Shown: positions 21,346 to 34,330, numbered from the stretch's first letter. The stretch is DNA of 64,000 bases from Heliopora coerulea (GCA_030142905.1 JASJOG010000219.1:374001-438000), one strand, 5' to 3'. Numbers and translations: made by a program. The notes: generated by a model not told the origin, from the letters alone.

Positions 21346-21617
21346 TTGCGTGTTTTTCTGCTGAGCTTTATTACTTCTTCTTCGTTTACGGTTCCCGTCT
21401 GGTACCTCTGTCGCCCGTATTTTGAGGTTCTTTTCTCTCACAAAAGACTTTGACTTCAAACGTTAGCTTTGTTCTTTCTACTAGGCACTTTTGGCCTGAG
21501 TTTTAATCGATTTTTATTTTGTATTTACAGTTTGCATTGCCGAAGGTTAGGTATTTTATCCCACAATTTATATAGACGCCATGTAAATTGATATGTCTTA
21601 AATTTTCGTAACTTCAA

Positions 21618-23646
21618 CTGGGGTGGATCCAGGAAATTATGTGACTAGTTTCCAGGCACCAAAGATGGTATGGGGAGGGGGAGCTAGGGTGGCTTGCCTT
21701 GAAAATTTTTAAAATTTAAGTTTCCTCTAAACTGAATTTTTTGTTGTTGTTGTTTTGCATTGAGATTATGTGAATGGAAATTTCCACAGTCACATATTTC
21801 ATTTATTTTTTACTGTTCTCCTGTTGTCGTTGAAGGAAATTTTGAAATTATCACAAATACTGTACACTGTATTGTAATCTGGTGCAAATGAGTTGAGGAA
21901 TTTAGACCATGTTAGAGGGTCCATCAAATGAAAAGGCATTTTGTAGAAAGCTTAATGGTATACAAGTTATGAAAGCAGTATGTCACAAACACAATAGTGC
22001 ATTGACTGGCTATACATTATTGCACTGACTACTCTTCAGGTACCAGTATGTGACTTGCCTGTCTCACTTTAAGTCCTTATTTACTTGATAAACAACCCAT
22101 TAAAGAGCAGATACCCCCTCTACCAAAGTGAAATAAAACTGTCTGGTGGTAGCCAGAATGAAATTCCAGTGTGTATCCTTGCATCATTGTGGGTTGAATT
22201 AGAACCTCATAAAATATGTTGGTACTAAAAAAGCTTTGATCAATTCAAATATTTGGAAAATTGATTTTCCATGACAAAACATATATAATTTATCACACAC
22301 CTTCACTGAATGCATTAAATATTAAAAAATCCAACACCATAATATCAGAATGGCTTACATCAGGAAGGCTGATTGGCTAAAAATCCTGTTGATCCAGGAT
22401 AAAAATCATCTTACTCTTGTAGTAAACGGGCAGGCAAGACGGTTAAGTTAAAAATCATGTCCCTCCAGAAGTAGAATGGGAAGTATGAGGATTATCAAGC
22501 TTTTTTAACTTATTAGTAGCATACTAACCAGCAGCAACAAATCCAAAATCAACACAGTCCAGGATTCAGAAAGGCGGACAGGAATGTTAATACGTTCAAA
22601 ATTGTTCTAGTCCTTCATCAGATTGATACGTAGGAAGGCTAATAAATCTAAAATCACTTCAAAATCATCTTATTCAAGCACTGCAGCTGATTAACAATTA
22701 CGTTGGCTTTGAAATCCAACATCATTTTAGTCCGGCAGCATGACTGAAATGTAATCTTGGAGCTGGTGATGGTTAACAAGCACGAAGATTATCAAATCCA
22801 AAATCAGAAGTTCAAAATTGTGTTAGTCCATCGTCAGATTGACAAGTAGGCAGCAAATGCAAAGTTAGCAGTCGTCCAGAACGTAAATGATGCTTAAATT
22901 GCTCTTAATAACTTACCGAGCTAACTGACACTCTTCCCACACGCACTTCCAAAGCATAGCTGACTAAAGACCCCATCAAAGTACCTCGAGGAAACCAGCG
23001 AATTTTAACAAGTTGCCACTCCACTTTGAACTTTTATAGCTTTCTGCATGGCTTCAAGCTGCCGTTTGATGAAATACGAGCGGCTCGGCGCCCGGTGGGT
23101 CTGGTTTCCCGATGTTTTGGATAAATGCAATTTTTATAGAGCTTAAAATCTGTTCATCGCTGGATAATCAAGCCCAGTACTTTATGAATACAGTCGTCCA
23201 TACTACATATGGCCTTTCTCCGCGACGTCATGTTTATTTATACTTTTCCACTAGTTCACGACTAGTTCACTCTAATTGGGATTAAGGCGATTAGCCAATA
23301 CGAGGCAGTTTTGACTAGTTCACTCAAATTGCAAGAGTGCCTTCAGCCAATAGGTGGTACTTTTGACTAGTTCACTCTAATTAAATTATTAGAGTCAGCC
23401 AACATAGTAAAGTTTCACTAGTTTCCCCCACGAAACCAGTAATTCCGTGTGATTGAACACCTTACACACGCACATTCTGCTCCTTTGAGCAGAATTAAGA
23501 CACTAGAGTATTTTAGCACGGTAAATATGTTGTGTGAAAACAAAAGTAGTAGCATTTTAATATTCCATGCAATAAAGAATAATTCAACATTTTTCATTCT
23601 TTGACTAGTTTCCGGAAACTAGTTGAATTGTCTAGATTCACCCCTG
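21618..23646. mobile_element. 2-kb non-autonomous DNA transposon (hAT-like)
   Basis: Inverted ends CTGGGGTGGATCCAGG and CAGGGGTGAATCTAGA (right end read in reverse) continue into ACTAGTTTCC subterminal motifs on both sides. The right part (23245-23430) has three ~56-bp subrepeats starting GACTAGTTCACTC. Near the right end is a perfect 20-bp palindrome, ACTAGTTTCCGGAAACTAGT. No transposase frame is present. The CAGGGGTG-type end suits hAT elements, but I do not see a clean 8-bp target duplication. Confidence 0.6.
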
Positions 23647-23689
23647 GTCAACTGGGTACTCCATCACGGCAGATTTTAATACAAGGTCG

Positions 23690-24110
23690 TCATTAAAGGC
23701 CGTCACATGAAAATTGCACTATCTTTTTTAATGACCTGTTCAGTATTCCTTTTAGGTTGGCACTTAGAATATTTTTACAAAAAATGACTCTGTCAAAAAA
23801 TTTAAATTGATCGACAATTGGAATATAAATATTGACAAAAACAATATTTCTACAAACGTTGACGCTTAGAATATGTTGGGATAAGTAAACATCTGAGGAT
23901 TTCTTCACATTGGTAGATTCCAGGGAAATTTTTGTGCAAATTGACACGTAGAACTTTTTTTACACAGGTTCGTCTCAAAGAATTCGGTATACGGAATGAC
24001 CCTTAGAATGTCTTTTCTCAGTTTGACATATGAATATCTTGACATGAGTTGACACTTGAAACATCCAAGCAACGTTTTTAACTGCACAGACACTACAATG
24101 AATAGAAAAT
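23690..24110. repeat. Degenerate array around GTTGACGCTTAGAAT
   Basis: About six loosely spaced copies of a GTTGAC(A/G)CTTAGAAT-like motif with AT-rich spacers. Frames on the minus strand are short and repetitive. Confidence 0.5.
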
Positions 24111-24399
24111 TGAAATAGTTACGAAAAGATTACCGTTTTAGAACATTAACTTAACAATGTGCAGTAAAACATTCCTCACGATGTGCAAAACATGATTGTT
24201 CAAAGTAGGAAGCACAACATTGTCCACTCCTTCCAAAATGTCTATCTCGACCCCGAAGTGAACTCTAAGAACAGGTTACTCGTGACCTAAACATCATAAC
24301 AGAAAATGTCTTTCTCTTTTCTTCTAGTTGTTAAGACGGCAAACCTTTGACCATGTTCTCCAGCAAAGGGACAATGGGGGAATCGGTTATCTCTGCCAT

Positions 24400-24710
24400 A
24401 CAAAATTTCAGATGTTATTTCGCATGTAAAAAACGTATGGAATTGAAACATTTTCAATATGAAATTTTCATTACTATACCAAATTGGAACATATTAACAT
24501 ATGAAATACCCAATTCACGTGTGAAATGAATTAGTTCAAAATTTCACATTTGAAATGTTGGTGTACTAAACATATTTTTCACATCGGAAATGGAACCTTC
24601 AAATATGAAAATTAGCTTCATATATGAAATTTTCATTTTACATATGGAGTTTAAAAAATTCACATATGAAAAATTATTTTCCTATGGGAAGTAGCATGTG
24701 AAAGTTTTTT
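24400..24710. repeat. Cluster of CATATG-centred palindromes
   Basis: Many copies of (A)TTTCATATGAAAT, CACATATGAAA and similar self-complementary words in 300 bp, suggesting a MITE or tandem-derived repeat. No frame. Confidence 0.5.
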
Positions 24711-26149
24711 AAGGGCTAACACGAACTAAGAACAGGATTATCTCACTTCAAAATGGCTAAGTAACAGCATTTTGGTAAGATCACATGCTAAAAAATACAA
24801 CTATTTGCCCCGAAATAATTGCCCAAATCCCACCACAGTTGCTAGAAAATCATATCTTTAGGATACTCTTAAAAACGTTTCAGAGAGTAACAGAGATCCC
24901 CGTGGAAAATTTCTTTGGCGGAAAATCCTCCTCTGACAATTCGATCTTGAGCTGGAAAAGGAGAAGAGACGAAGCACTGAAAACTCTGAAACCTTTTCGT
25001 GGTTGAAGCGCATTATCAGCCATCTCAGAGCTCGAAGTTCGTCATCCTCACCGAGGCTTGAGTCCTGAGAGAGGTGGATCCTGACATTTAAGGATTTACT
25101 TTCTCCATATTCAAAACCACGAAGAGGTAGCGAGTTCTCATCTCTACGTCACTTCCATTTTCAAAGCTCAGGATTGTAATGTCAAAGACAGTGGCCAAAC
25201 TGGGACATTTCTTCTGGGGAGGGGGCCTCGATGAGGAGGCCTTAGTAAATTTGGGAGGCAACATTCGGTAGAAACGTGAGGGATGCACCTCGAACACTTA
25301 AACGTTTCATCTCGTACAGCTGGTATTGTGGAAATCTCTAATTTTCAAGTGCTTAAAGATTACACAACCCTACCTGTTAGGAGGAGAATGGATTTTTTTT
25401 GGTGGCTAGGATCACTACCCCTCAGGTAGTAATGTTACTGTTTTAAGATTTGCCATTTCTACGACGAAGAGAAAACAGAAGGACGTTTTTTGTTTGGAAA
25501 GATCTTGTATTTAGGACACAAACAGCCTGTCTGTCAAATCAAGTTGTAAGGATCTGTTTAAAAACCATGAACAAGTCGAGCTTATTTACGTTTGTGAGTC
25601 TGGCCAAAATATTTAACACTTCAACAATAAAAGAACTCTTTTATTTCTCATTTCTTTGAAAAGTACAGTATCTTATAGATCACCGATAGAAATTGGTCTA
25701 AGCTCAGCAAATCCAGCCGAATGTTTGCTAATTGTAAAGGAAAAATACAGAGCCATACACAGGACACTCGACTGAACCACTCTGCTCGAGTACCACTCCA
25801 ATGACATTTTTTGAACTCTTTAATTCAGACTCGGCTCGTGTGATCAAAATCTGACGAGTATTTGTTGGTGATGGTAGATCGTCCAGGTTAGCGTAGTCTT
25901 GAAAAAGACTGTTGACTTTTGATGACTCGAAAAGTTTCTGTTTCCGTCATAATCTCGTTTCCACAGCCAGGAAGAGGTTTTCCGAGGGTTTGATAATAAC
26001 TACGAGTGAAAAGTAATGGATATGTAACTTGGAGTTAGACAAAACTCCACCAGTCAACACTCCAGTACTCAATGTTGCGACTTACTAAAGTACTTGGTTG
26101 CTCATGCCGGTAAATACTCAATACTTCCATTTGAATAGTTCATGAAAGG
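24711..26149. other. No gene recognised; repeat fragments
   Basis: Frames at 24785-25006 (+) and 25088-25297 (-) read related peptides in opposite orientation, so this is an inverted pair of an unnamed repeat. At 25878-25912 there is a fragment of the PLE-D left arm (GATCGTCCAGGTTAG...AAAGACTGTT). Confidence 0.4.
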
Positions 26150-26156
26150 TTGATCT

Positions 26157-27125
26157 AAATGGGGCGGGGAGCGAGCAAATGGCGCGGGGCGCTGGTAAGT
26201 AGCGCGGATCGCAGGTAAATTGGCGCGGGTCGTCATGTAGAATTTGCAGAGAAGGAAGAGTGGCGCCAGGAATTCCTCGACTCAGGGGCCAAAGTTTAGT
26301 TGCAGGAAAATTCATCATTTTTTTGGAAATGAATGCATAATATGCATGGATAAATGAACAATTTGTTTTTCTATTCTTGTACCTTAGTCACAAAGGGAAG
26401 TCTGAAGTTGCGTTTGAATAGTCCGTAGTATTCTAAACTCGCAAAGCCACAAAACAACAAAGGTGATACTAATAATTATGGCTTTAGGCCAGCTTGCCCA
26501 GCCACATCAGTGTCAGTTTGCTTCTTCGATTGTTTTCACATTTTTCTCTCCGATTTTCTCGTAAAAATTCTTTCCCGGCTTATAATTCACATTTAAGGCA
26601 GATAATTCGTTTTTCCTTTCACCAGTTTGAGAAAATAAACACGAATATTAAAAGTTTCCCTCACGTATGTCGTTCCCCGACGAATTGTTTAATTTCCCCC
26701 GACGGGGGGCTAAGGTTCCCCGACGGCGGCCTGTAGCCCCCTGTCTCCCCTTTGGGACCACCCCTGCAGAGAAGATTAAAGTATAAACTCTAATCTGCAC
26801 CCTCAATGCAATAACACTAAAGTATGCAGGTCAATTATAACAAGGAGTACTTTGAATGAACTGAAATTCCAGTACAACATATACCCAACGTACTTCCATT
26901 GTCCATGTACTGCCACGGCTCACCTGGATGCGACGTTGGGCAAAGATATTAATGATGAAGTTCAGTTCATTCAAAGTACTCCTTGTTATAATTGACCTGC
27001 ATACTTTAGTGTTATTGCGTTGAGCGCGTAGCTTAGAGATTGCACGTTAATCTTCTCAGTAAATTCGACATGGCCACCCGCGCCAATTTACCCGCGCCAC
27101 TTACCCGCTCCCCGCTCCATTTTGA
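26157..27125. mobile_element. Nested inverted repeat with GC-rich arms and inner hairpin
   Basis: Outer arms (26157-26254 and 27048-27125) are GC-rich blocks built from GCGCGG and GGTAA words and are inverted copies of each other. Between them an inner fold-back (26771-27057) has near-perfect 60-bp arms (26808-26867 and 26961-27020) around a ~93-bp spacer that itself holds CCCAACGT/ACGTTGGG. The two structures share the GAGAAGATTA junction. No protein. Confidence 0.7.
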
Positions 27126-28281
27126 GAAATCAGGAAAGGCAAAAATGTTTTTTTTAAAAATTCATGCTCCAGTGTGGCATTTCAGTGAAAGAATGTTTAT
27201 GCTACAATCGTTCCCAGTGTTTTCTGAACTTGAATTCCTTCTACTTACTCTTTTTTTTCTTTGCTATTTGTTCTAATGCCCTTTGAAAATTATCATCAAT
27301 CTTCTTGGTAGTCAACATATTCAATGTTTGTGTTTTGTAATCGAGCAGAAAGTCACATGGCAACTAATCAAATAAACAAAGGCCCATGTCCGGCGCGCCA
27401 CCGCTTAAACCCGTTTTGGCACATCAACCCAGCAAGAGATGTCAGTGGGTTTAAGAGCTAAAACACAAACTGCTATGGTTTATGATTTTCTAAATAATAA
27501 AAATAAAGTCGAAATTACAGGTACGTTCAATCTTGACACCATCGCCTGCACCGTTGTCAGCACAGATAGAAATCTCATATTATATAGCACATGTTCCTCT
27601 GTGTTCAGAGATGTCTAAGAAGCCTCTTTAAAAAGGAAAAAACAAAACAATAATACAATAAATCTCAACTGGCAGCCAACGACCGTACGTTTCATGTTCA
27701 GGTTTTCATCCATAACAAATTGACAAATCAAGCGACCAAGGACAATTTCCAACTCGCGAAGAAAGCGAACAAAAGCAGCCCCCATCTCTGCAGTTCCACC
27801 CTGTCCTACACAACCAGACGGTAAGTTCACGGTAGTAGAGTCCCTGCAGGATTCCACCCACACCGGTCCACCTGCACGTGGGCCCCAAGATTATAAGTTA
27901 GTTGGGGATTTTTGCTATATTCTCGCAGAATAGTCCAGTTGCCTTTCATGTCAGTTTTCAATGAAGATACCACGCAGAATCGCATACAAAGTGGATTGGC
28001 CTTCAACACCTCAAACAATCTATCGCTTAAGAGGTAACAAGTAGCCAAAAGAACTGGAAATGGCATTCATTGCACCACACCTTTTATTGCTGACTACCTG
28101 CAAAATTCTTAATTAATTCTTGGGAGAAAACTCTCTGGAACTATCACCACAGAAACAAGGCGAGTTAGACTAATTTAAATACACTTTTTAAAATTCATTA
28201 AAAATTCGTGTGGATAAGACAAAAGAAAATCATAAGCGTGTCCGATCTATATATGTGATAAAGATACATGTGCCTTGATAT
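27126..28281. other. No gene recognised
   Basis: Overlapping minus-strand frames between 27615 and 28066 are open for up to 82 codons and contain acceptor-like and donor-like sites. I cannot match them to any family and the frames do not agree with one exon. Confidence 0.3.
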
Positions 28282-28600
28282 ATGAAGAGGTTGAATTTTT
28301 TCGGCTTACGAACGATAAATTTCCATTTGCTAAATAGGGTATTAAGAGCTGGATTTAATAAGACTTTTAAAAAACTTGCAGTTCGTACTTTATCGGGATT
28401 TAAATATTATCTAAAAAACACATTAATCATTCACGAAGAGAACACAAAAGATTTTGGCTCCTAATTAGTATGCTGTAAATCGGATACACAATACTAATTT
28501 GAATTATAAACTTCTTCCTTCGATTTTGTACGTTAAAATTTACTGAAACTTCAAAATAACCGGTTAACATGGCCATTCAGATGTAATCGTATTTTAAGAA
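28282..28600 (+). repeat. Dispersed repeat, copy 1
   Basis: Matches 60300-60545 ('GGCT(C/T)CTAATTAGTA' and 'AACTTCAAAATAAC(C/T)GGT(T/A)AACATGGCCATT'). Both copies carry short open frames ending at the same place, but no domain is recognised. Probably an unnamed transposon 3' end. Confidence 0.5.
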
Positions 28601-28883
28601 AGATACAACATTCGCGTCCGATCTGTGTGCGATTTACTACGGCACGCCTGGTAAATCCCATACAGATCGGCTGCTCAAATTGTATCTATTACATAAAAGA
28701 ATATAAAAATAGCAGCTATTATTACATATGGTCGATGACATTGACAAGGATAATGAAAATCATACTGTTGATGTGAATGATGGGAACGAAAATGAAAAGG
28801 AGAGCGAAAATAAAAATAGAAACGATAACAATAAAATAGATGACTTAACCTTAAGACGTCAGCCATCTAAGAGTTGGCAAATT

Positions 28884-29060
28884 ATCGAACCCGCACCTTA
28901 GCTCGCCATCTAATTCCTAAAATCTCAATGGTTAGAGCGTTTTACCGGTCATCAGAAGGTTACAGGCTCGATCGCCGTCTGAAGCTAAGAATTAGTTTGC
29001 TTTTTTAAATTAATTCGAGCGTGACGAAGGTCCAACGAACATCCATGAATATCCCCACTT
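28884..29060 (+). mobile_element. tRNA-derived SINE, copy 1
   Basis: A box-like TCTCAATGGTTAGAGCG (about 28923-28939) and B box-like GGCTCGATCGCCGTC (about 28975) are spaced as in a tRNA gene. The body that follows is shared with the next copy. The B box is mutated. Confidence 0.65.
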
Positions 29061-29133
29061 TCTCACATTCCAAATATCACTCGTACTTAGCAGAATTATA
29101 AAGATATTGTGACTGCCTGACAAGCTGCACACA

Positions 29134-29305
29134 TGTCGAACTTGCACCTTAGCTCACCATCTGAGTATCGGTAGCTCAATGTTTAGAGTCTCATAGTTCA
29201 TCAGATGGTTTTGGGCTCGATCCCCGTCTGGGACTCAGAAATCGTTTTTCTGAGGCTAATTTGAGCTTGACAAACATTCAACGAACATCTGTGATAGCGG
29301 GTAAT
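29134..29305 (+). mobile_element. tRNA-derived SINE, copy 2
   Basis: Second copy about 250 bp downstream in the same orientation: GTAGCTCAATGTTTAGAG (A box, 29171-29188) and GGGCTCGATCCCCGTC (B box, 29213-29228), a good polymerase III promoter match. The tail ('CAACGAACATC') matches copy 1. Confidence 0.7.
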
Positions 29306-30561
29306 GGTGATGAGATTGATAATGACTAGGAGACGGGAAATGACAACAACAAAATAATGAAAACGACAATGACCACTAACAAGGTCTATGATAGCAGCAA
29401 TCAAAGGTAGTGAAAGGCGTAGTCTCAACGACAGATCACAGTAATGATGACAACTACAGAATTTTAACTCCTACCTCTGTGACGAGACCACTGCTCAGCA
29501 AATTCATTAAATAAATTAGTAAACTACACGGCAAAAATTGACTTAAGCAGAATTTAGACTCGCATCTTCACGTGGAGGCTTTAATACGATTTATGTTTGA
29601 AGTTTGTATTGCACAGGGACGATCTTGAGGCGAAAAAAAGTTACGTTCACCCTGAAGTTGTGTATTGCGAGCACACTACAATTATGTGACTGGTATAACT
29701 TTAGATAAAATTGCACAATACAATTGCACGATACAATTGCTTAGCACACCCTTGAGCAATATACCTTTTTTACGGACGATTGATTTTTATGACGATAGTC
29801 CCTCAACTTCATGAATTACTGGCAATTTTACAAACTTGCGGAGAGAGGTTCACAAACGAACCAAGTTATTTTGAGTTTTACCAAAATTTTGAAATCGAAA
29901 AGCGCTTATTCTTGTGTGTTCAAATTTGAAATCAGAATCTCTATCATATTTCCAGATCAAATCTAAAATTCAAATAGATTTACTCAACAGTATTTTTAAA
30001 ATATACGAACTGAACAATTTCGCTACTAGAGGTCTCCCCTTGTGCAGTAAAATCGTCTTGCGTTAGCCATAGTAAAATAGCAGAATACTCGTCGTTAGTA
30101 GCAACTGGAGGTCTCCATTCACGAGTAAAATCGTCTGGCCGAAGTAAAATGCTAGACTACTCATATTTAAAAGATTCACCAGGACGAACAGTGCCATATG
30201 TAGGGGGTGGGTGGTTCCACTGGGGCGTTTACCTGGTCGCAAAATTTTATGAGGCGATAGTTTAAGAACAAAAATTCAAAATTTTTGTTCTATTCTTTTC
30301 AGGATTCAACAATATTCTGCAAGGCTCAACATAATGTTAAATCAATGTCACGACTTCTCATCGTTAATTGACAATTTTACACTTGTCAAGGCTCGGAAAC
30401 GCCTGTTTTAAATTTTATATTGATATTGAGTAACAATAAAACAAAAAGCACAAAAAAACATTTGTTCTTGCTGAAGTGCCTCGTTTAGCAGTGTACTAAT
30501 AGTAGCTGTATATAATTATTAAAATGTAAGAAGATTGGAGTGCGTTGGGGGGGGGGGGGGG
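29306..30561. other. No gene recognised
   Basis: AT-rich spacer holding minisatellite fragments (30050-30155), a stray copy of the fold-back end sequence near 30222 (GCGTTTACCTGGTC) and a G homopolymer at 30547-30562. Confidence 0.4.
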
Positions 30562-30950
30562 GAGGGAAGGTCGGCACTAGAAGGCAACCACTGAAACCAG
30601 GTAATTGTGTGGAGACTGGAACTAAAAAATTAAGAATATTTATTCACCTGGTATCCTATTACCAGAGATTCAAGATAATCCTGAAATGTCAATAGTTCTA
30701 AGATTCACAATTATCGCAAGTGTCATGATTAGGATTAGGGTTACGATTAGGGTAAGGATTCTAATCCTAACCCTAATCCTAACCTTAATCTTAACCGTAG
30801 ACGAGTTACCCCCGGTGACATTTTAACCTAAACCCCAAAGACTATTTCCAACAAGTTATCAAGTAAATAAATATTGTTAATTTTCTAGTCCCAGTGTCCA
30901 AACGCTTACCTGGTCTCAGTGGTTACGTTACAGAGCCGACCGTTGGAGAG
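30562..30950. mobile_element. Fold-back element with telomere-like core
   Basis: Arms of about 85 bp (30566-30650 and 30862-30945; GGTCGGC...CAACCACTGAAACCAGGTAA against its complement) flank a core (30727-30796) that is itself a palindrome of degenerate TTAGGG units on one side and CCCTAA units on the other. Confidence 0.7.
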
Positions 30951-33500
30951 GGCCTAGGGGGATCACCTTCAGCAGAACTTGACCCAGGCGAGTTACCACT
31001 TAGGTACAGCCCGAGGGAATAAGACAATGATCTCGGATCAGAAAGAGTTCTTACCTGGCTATAATTGTCGTCGGGACACAGTAGCAGACCAACTAACATT
31101 TTAATAAAGGTCTCAGAAATACCAACTCGGACGCGAGAAAACGAAAAGAGGTGGTATTTAGTTGCAATTGGAAAACCAAGTGAGAATGGTAGTGTGTAAG
31201 GAAAATCAGAGCCCAGAAAGAACCCCGAACAAATCCAACAAACTCAGCCTAAGATTAATGTACCGTTATTCATCGCTAATGTTTCGTTCCAATGTCAGAG
31301 CAACATCACAGACTGGGTAATACAGTGATAAAACTGGACTTATATGCCATGTAAATTAGTAAAGAGAATGAATTAAAGCGATCGAATTACAAAGCTCTAC
31401 CTAAAAACGTCTTAAAAATAAAGGATGCAGTACAAAAAGGCATTAAAATATTAAAGTAAAGAAAGTGGGAACACCCTCAGTTAACGTTATTAAGATGGCT
31501 TTTGTTTATTTGTGAGAAGGCCTTCTCGTCAAAGAAGTTCAAAGCTGATGAAAGGCGAACTAAAGATGGCAAAGTCCCAACGTGAAAAAGAAAGTTCATT
31601 GACATCACTATGGACATAAATGCTGGAGAAGCAGTTAGTTGTTAATGTGTTACTATTAAAAAGGTGATATTCTCTTTAAAATAATAGGAAGTGAGGAACC
31701 AGGTGGGAATCATAATCTAAAGAAAAATATTAATACCCAGCATTTGTTCCGTTTCTTACGCTGGGCATTAATATTTGTCCTAAGATTGTGATATTGCTAC
31801 ATGGTACAAGATTCGTATGTGTACATGACGGCAAGCAGAGGCAGATCTAAGGTCCTCAGTGAGGGGGGAATTCACATGCCAAGAAACAACTACGATCACA
31901 GGTACACTGGTGTATTTAAATATAGAACAATTATTCACCAAAGTGGAGGTAAATATCTACATCACTCACGGACACTGAGGTAAATAATCGTTTTAGCGTA
32001 TACCTCGCATGATTGTTTTCACATATATTTTTTTTTAATTTTTAAAACAATTTTACGCAATGTCGGCTTGTCGTCCACTCATCATAGGTAAACAAAACAT
32101 TTTGAAACACATCCTGAGTACATTTATCGCTAAAAAAGTAAATTAGATACAAATCTTTGCATACTTAATTGCTAAATTTCGTTGCTTTTTTGATGTTGTC
32201 TGGCACGGCGACTTCGTTTATTAAAAAGACGTTGTTCTTCCGTCACTGAAACAAAACTGGACGCCATCTTGTTTTGCTCGGAGGTGAATAGTGCAGGATA
32301 TTCCGTGATAGAGGAACTAATCAGATTGCGCAAAAACACTATTCACCTGCGAGGTATATGATAGATCTAATTATAAATAAGTCCCCTATAGTTTAATATT
32401 TCAAGGACAGGACTGAGGTAAATCAACTCTCGTTTCAACTAAGGCTGTCCTTTCATTAGTGTCACCAAGAGCAGCTGCCTGCCCCAAGAATAGAGGTAGA
32501 GAAATTGGTAGACCCCAGTCAAAAAATAATTTGACGAACCTGGCTGAATGAAGCTTTGTATTCTTTAATTTTCGGAAATTTTCATTTTTTTAAATTTGTC
32601 CTGCGAATTCACGATAATGCACATGCGTACAGCGTCTCACGTTTGCACTTCGGAAATGAACAAAACACTGAAGCGGTTCTGAATTTGAATTAATAAATAC
32701 AGGCAATACTAGGCTCGAAATTTTATAGCAGGTTTTAAAACGTTCATTCACATCTACTAAATTCAGTATTTCATGAATGATGAATGCATACCGTCTGTAC
32801 CCTAAATGTCATGTAATATAAAATCGTATATCTTGTCGAGTCTTGGTGATGGAATATCAAACTGGAATGCAAAAATGAACATATTGTCTTGTTTTACATA
32901 AAATCACATATGGCGCATGAGCTATGGTTATGTATTCCAATAATAAAAAATCTAAATTCAATATAGTTCTTACCGGCCAAAGGGGTCCCTTGACATCTTC
33001 CGGGGCCCCTAGATATCTTCCGAGCCCCCTTATTTCGTCCGGGTTCGGGATTCAATTTGAGCTCACTACGCCTCACTCTCGGCGGTATTACCATTCATTT
33101 CGATAAAGACTGAATATCGTGGCTTGTTTGTCCTCACGGAGTCAACATTCCCTACGAGACATATTCACAACAGCACATATTAACAAAATGATGCCCGCGC
33201 GTGAGATCTCGTGGGCACTGGATCATCCCATGAGTTCTCGCCAGTCTTGCCTAGCACGGATGGTCAAAATTATGACAAGGACCCGATCTTACACCTAAAA
33301 CTCTGCGAAAAAATGTCATTCCCTTTTGCAAATTTACTGATAGGTATAGTTTGACCTTTTGTGGATGTAAAAAGAGGCTCTCTGACATGTGGGGGTTCGG
33401 ACCACCGCCGAACTCGCATGTGATCCGCCTCCGCAATTTTCCATTTCGTTAACGGTCGATGCCAAGATAACGTTCTCGCCATCCCCATTTTAACCAGGAT
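30951..33500. other. No gene recognised; repeat-like DNA
   Basis: Around 31930-32360 several TATTCACC(T)-containing words face each other (for example ACAATTATTCACC and TATTCACCTGCGAGG), the style of a dispersed MITE. Frames at 32894-33542 are repeat translations. No domain seen. Confidence 0.35.
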
Positions 33501-33504
33501 TAAC

Positions 33505-33575
33505 TGAGCCTGCAAACCTAGTGTACTGGTTAGTGAGACCAAGAGCGATCGGTGCTGAGTGGGTTCGAACCAGTG
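33505..33575 (+). mobile_element. tRNA-like SINE head
   Basis: CTGGTTAGTGAGACC followed about 25 bp later by the perfect B box-like GGGTTCGAACC suggests a tRNA-derived SINE promoter. The acceptor stem does not pair, so this is not a tRNA gene. Confidence 0.45.
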
Positions 33576-33651
33576 GCGAAATTATTTTATTTTCTTTGCA
33601 TGCAAAGAATTGTTTGCTTATTTGTTTGTTTTTTATTAATGTTTTATTAAT

Positions 33652-33930
33652 GTTGCCATTATCATTACCATTATCATCTCTATTACCATTATAATCATTA
33701 CAATTACCATTATCATTACCCTTATCATTACCATTATCTTAACCATTATCATTATCATTACTATGGTCATCGTCATTACCATTATTATTACCATTACCAT
33801 TATCATTACCATTATCACTATCATTACCATTATCATTACAATTATCATCACCATTACCATTGTCATCACCATTAACACGACCATTACCACTACCATTATC
33901 GTTACCATTATCATTACCACTGCCATTACT
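33652..33930. repeat. (ATTACC/ATTATC)n array
   Basis: About 280 bp of hexamer repeats. Frames of Met-Val-Ile or Ile-Thr runs here are artefacts. Confidence 0.95.
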
Positions 33931-34017
33931 TTAACTTATAAAAGTACAATTTAGCGGACGCGTACAAACAGCTAACATTTTAGGATTAGAGTTTAAGTTA
34001 TAACTATGGTTATGATC

Positions 34018-34330
34018 AGGGCCGCCGAAAGTGGGGGTAGGGGGGGCAACTTGCCCCGGGCCCCCTACTTGATAGGGGCCCCCCTAAAATGTTTGAGCTT
34101 TACGTTTTTGATGTAACGAAGATTAAAGACAGTGACATAACGGACAACAGTTAGGTTACAGCAATAGTTATTGCCCTCAAAATGCAGGGAAACTGCGTTT
34201 CAGAGCGTTGGAGCTCCAAAAGGGGGACGGGGGCCCCAAGGACGGGGACTTATCATATATATGATGTCATCAAGGGCTCCAAATCGATATTTTGTCCCGG
34301 GCCCCCCAAAATCTCTCGGCGAGGCCAGGG
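34018..34330. mobile_element. hAT-like MITE with GGGCCCC ends
   Basis: Left end CAGGGCCGCCGAAAG and right end (reverse) CCTGGCCTCGCCGAGAG are related inverted termini, each followed inwards by G-rich and GGGCCCC words. About 310 bp, no transposase. Confidence 0.6.

Noticed and set aside
27615..28066. Minus-strand gene from three overlapping frames
   Set aside because: The frames cannot be joined by consistent splice sites and match no family I recognise.
29171..29228. Functional tRNA gene
   Set aside because: A and B boxes are present but no acceptor stem pairs and the body is repeated at 28884, so it is a SINE.
33636..33926. 96-codon Met/Val/Ile-rich frame
   Set aside because: Pure translation of the ATTACC/ATTATC repeat.
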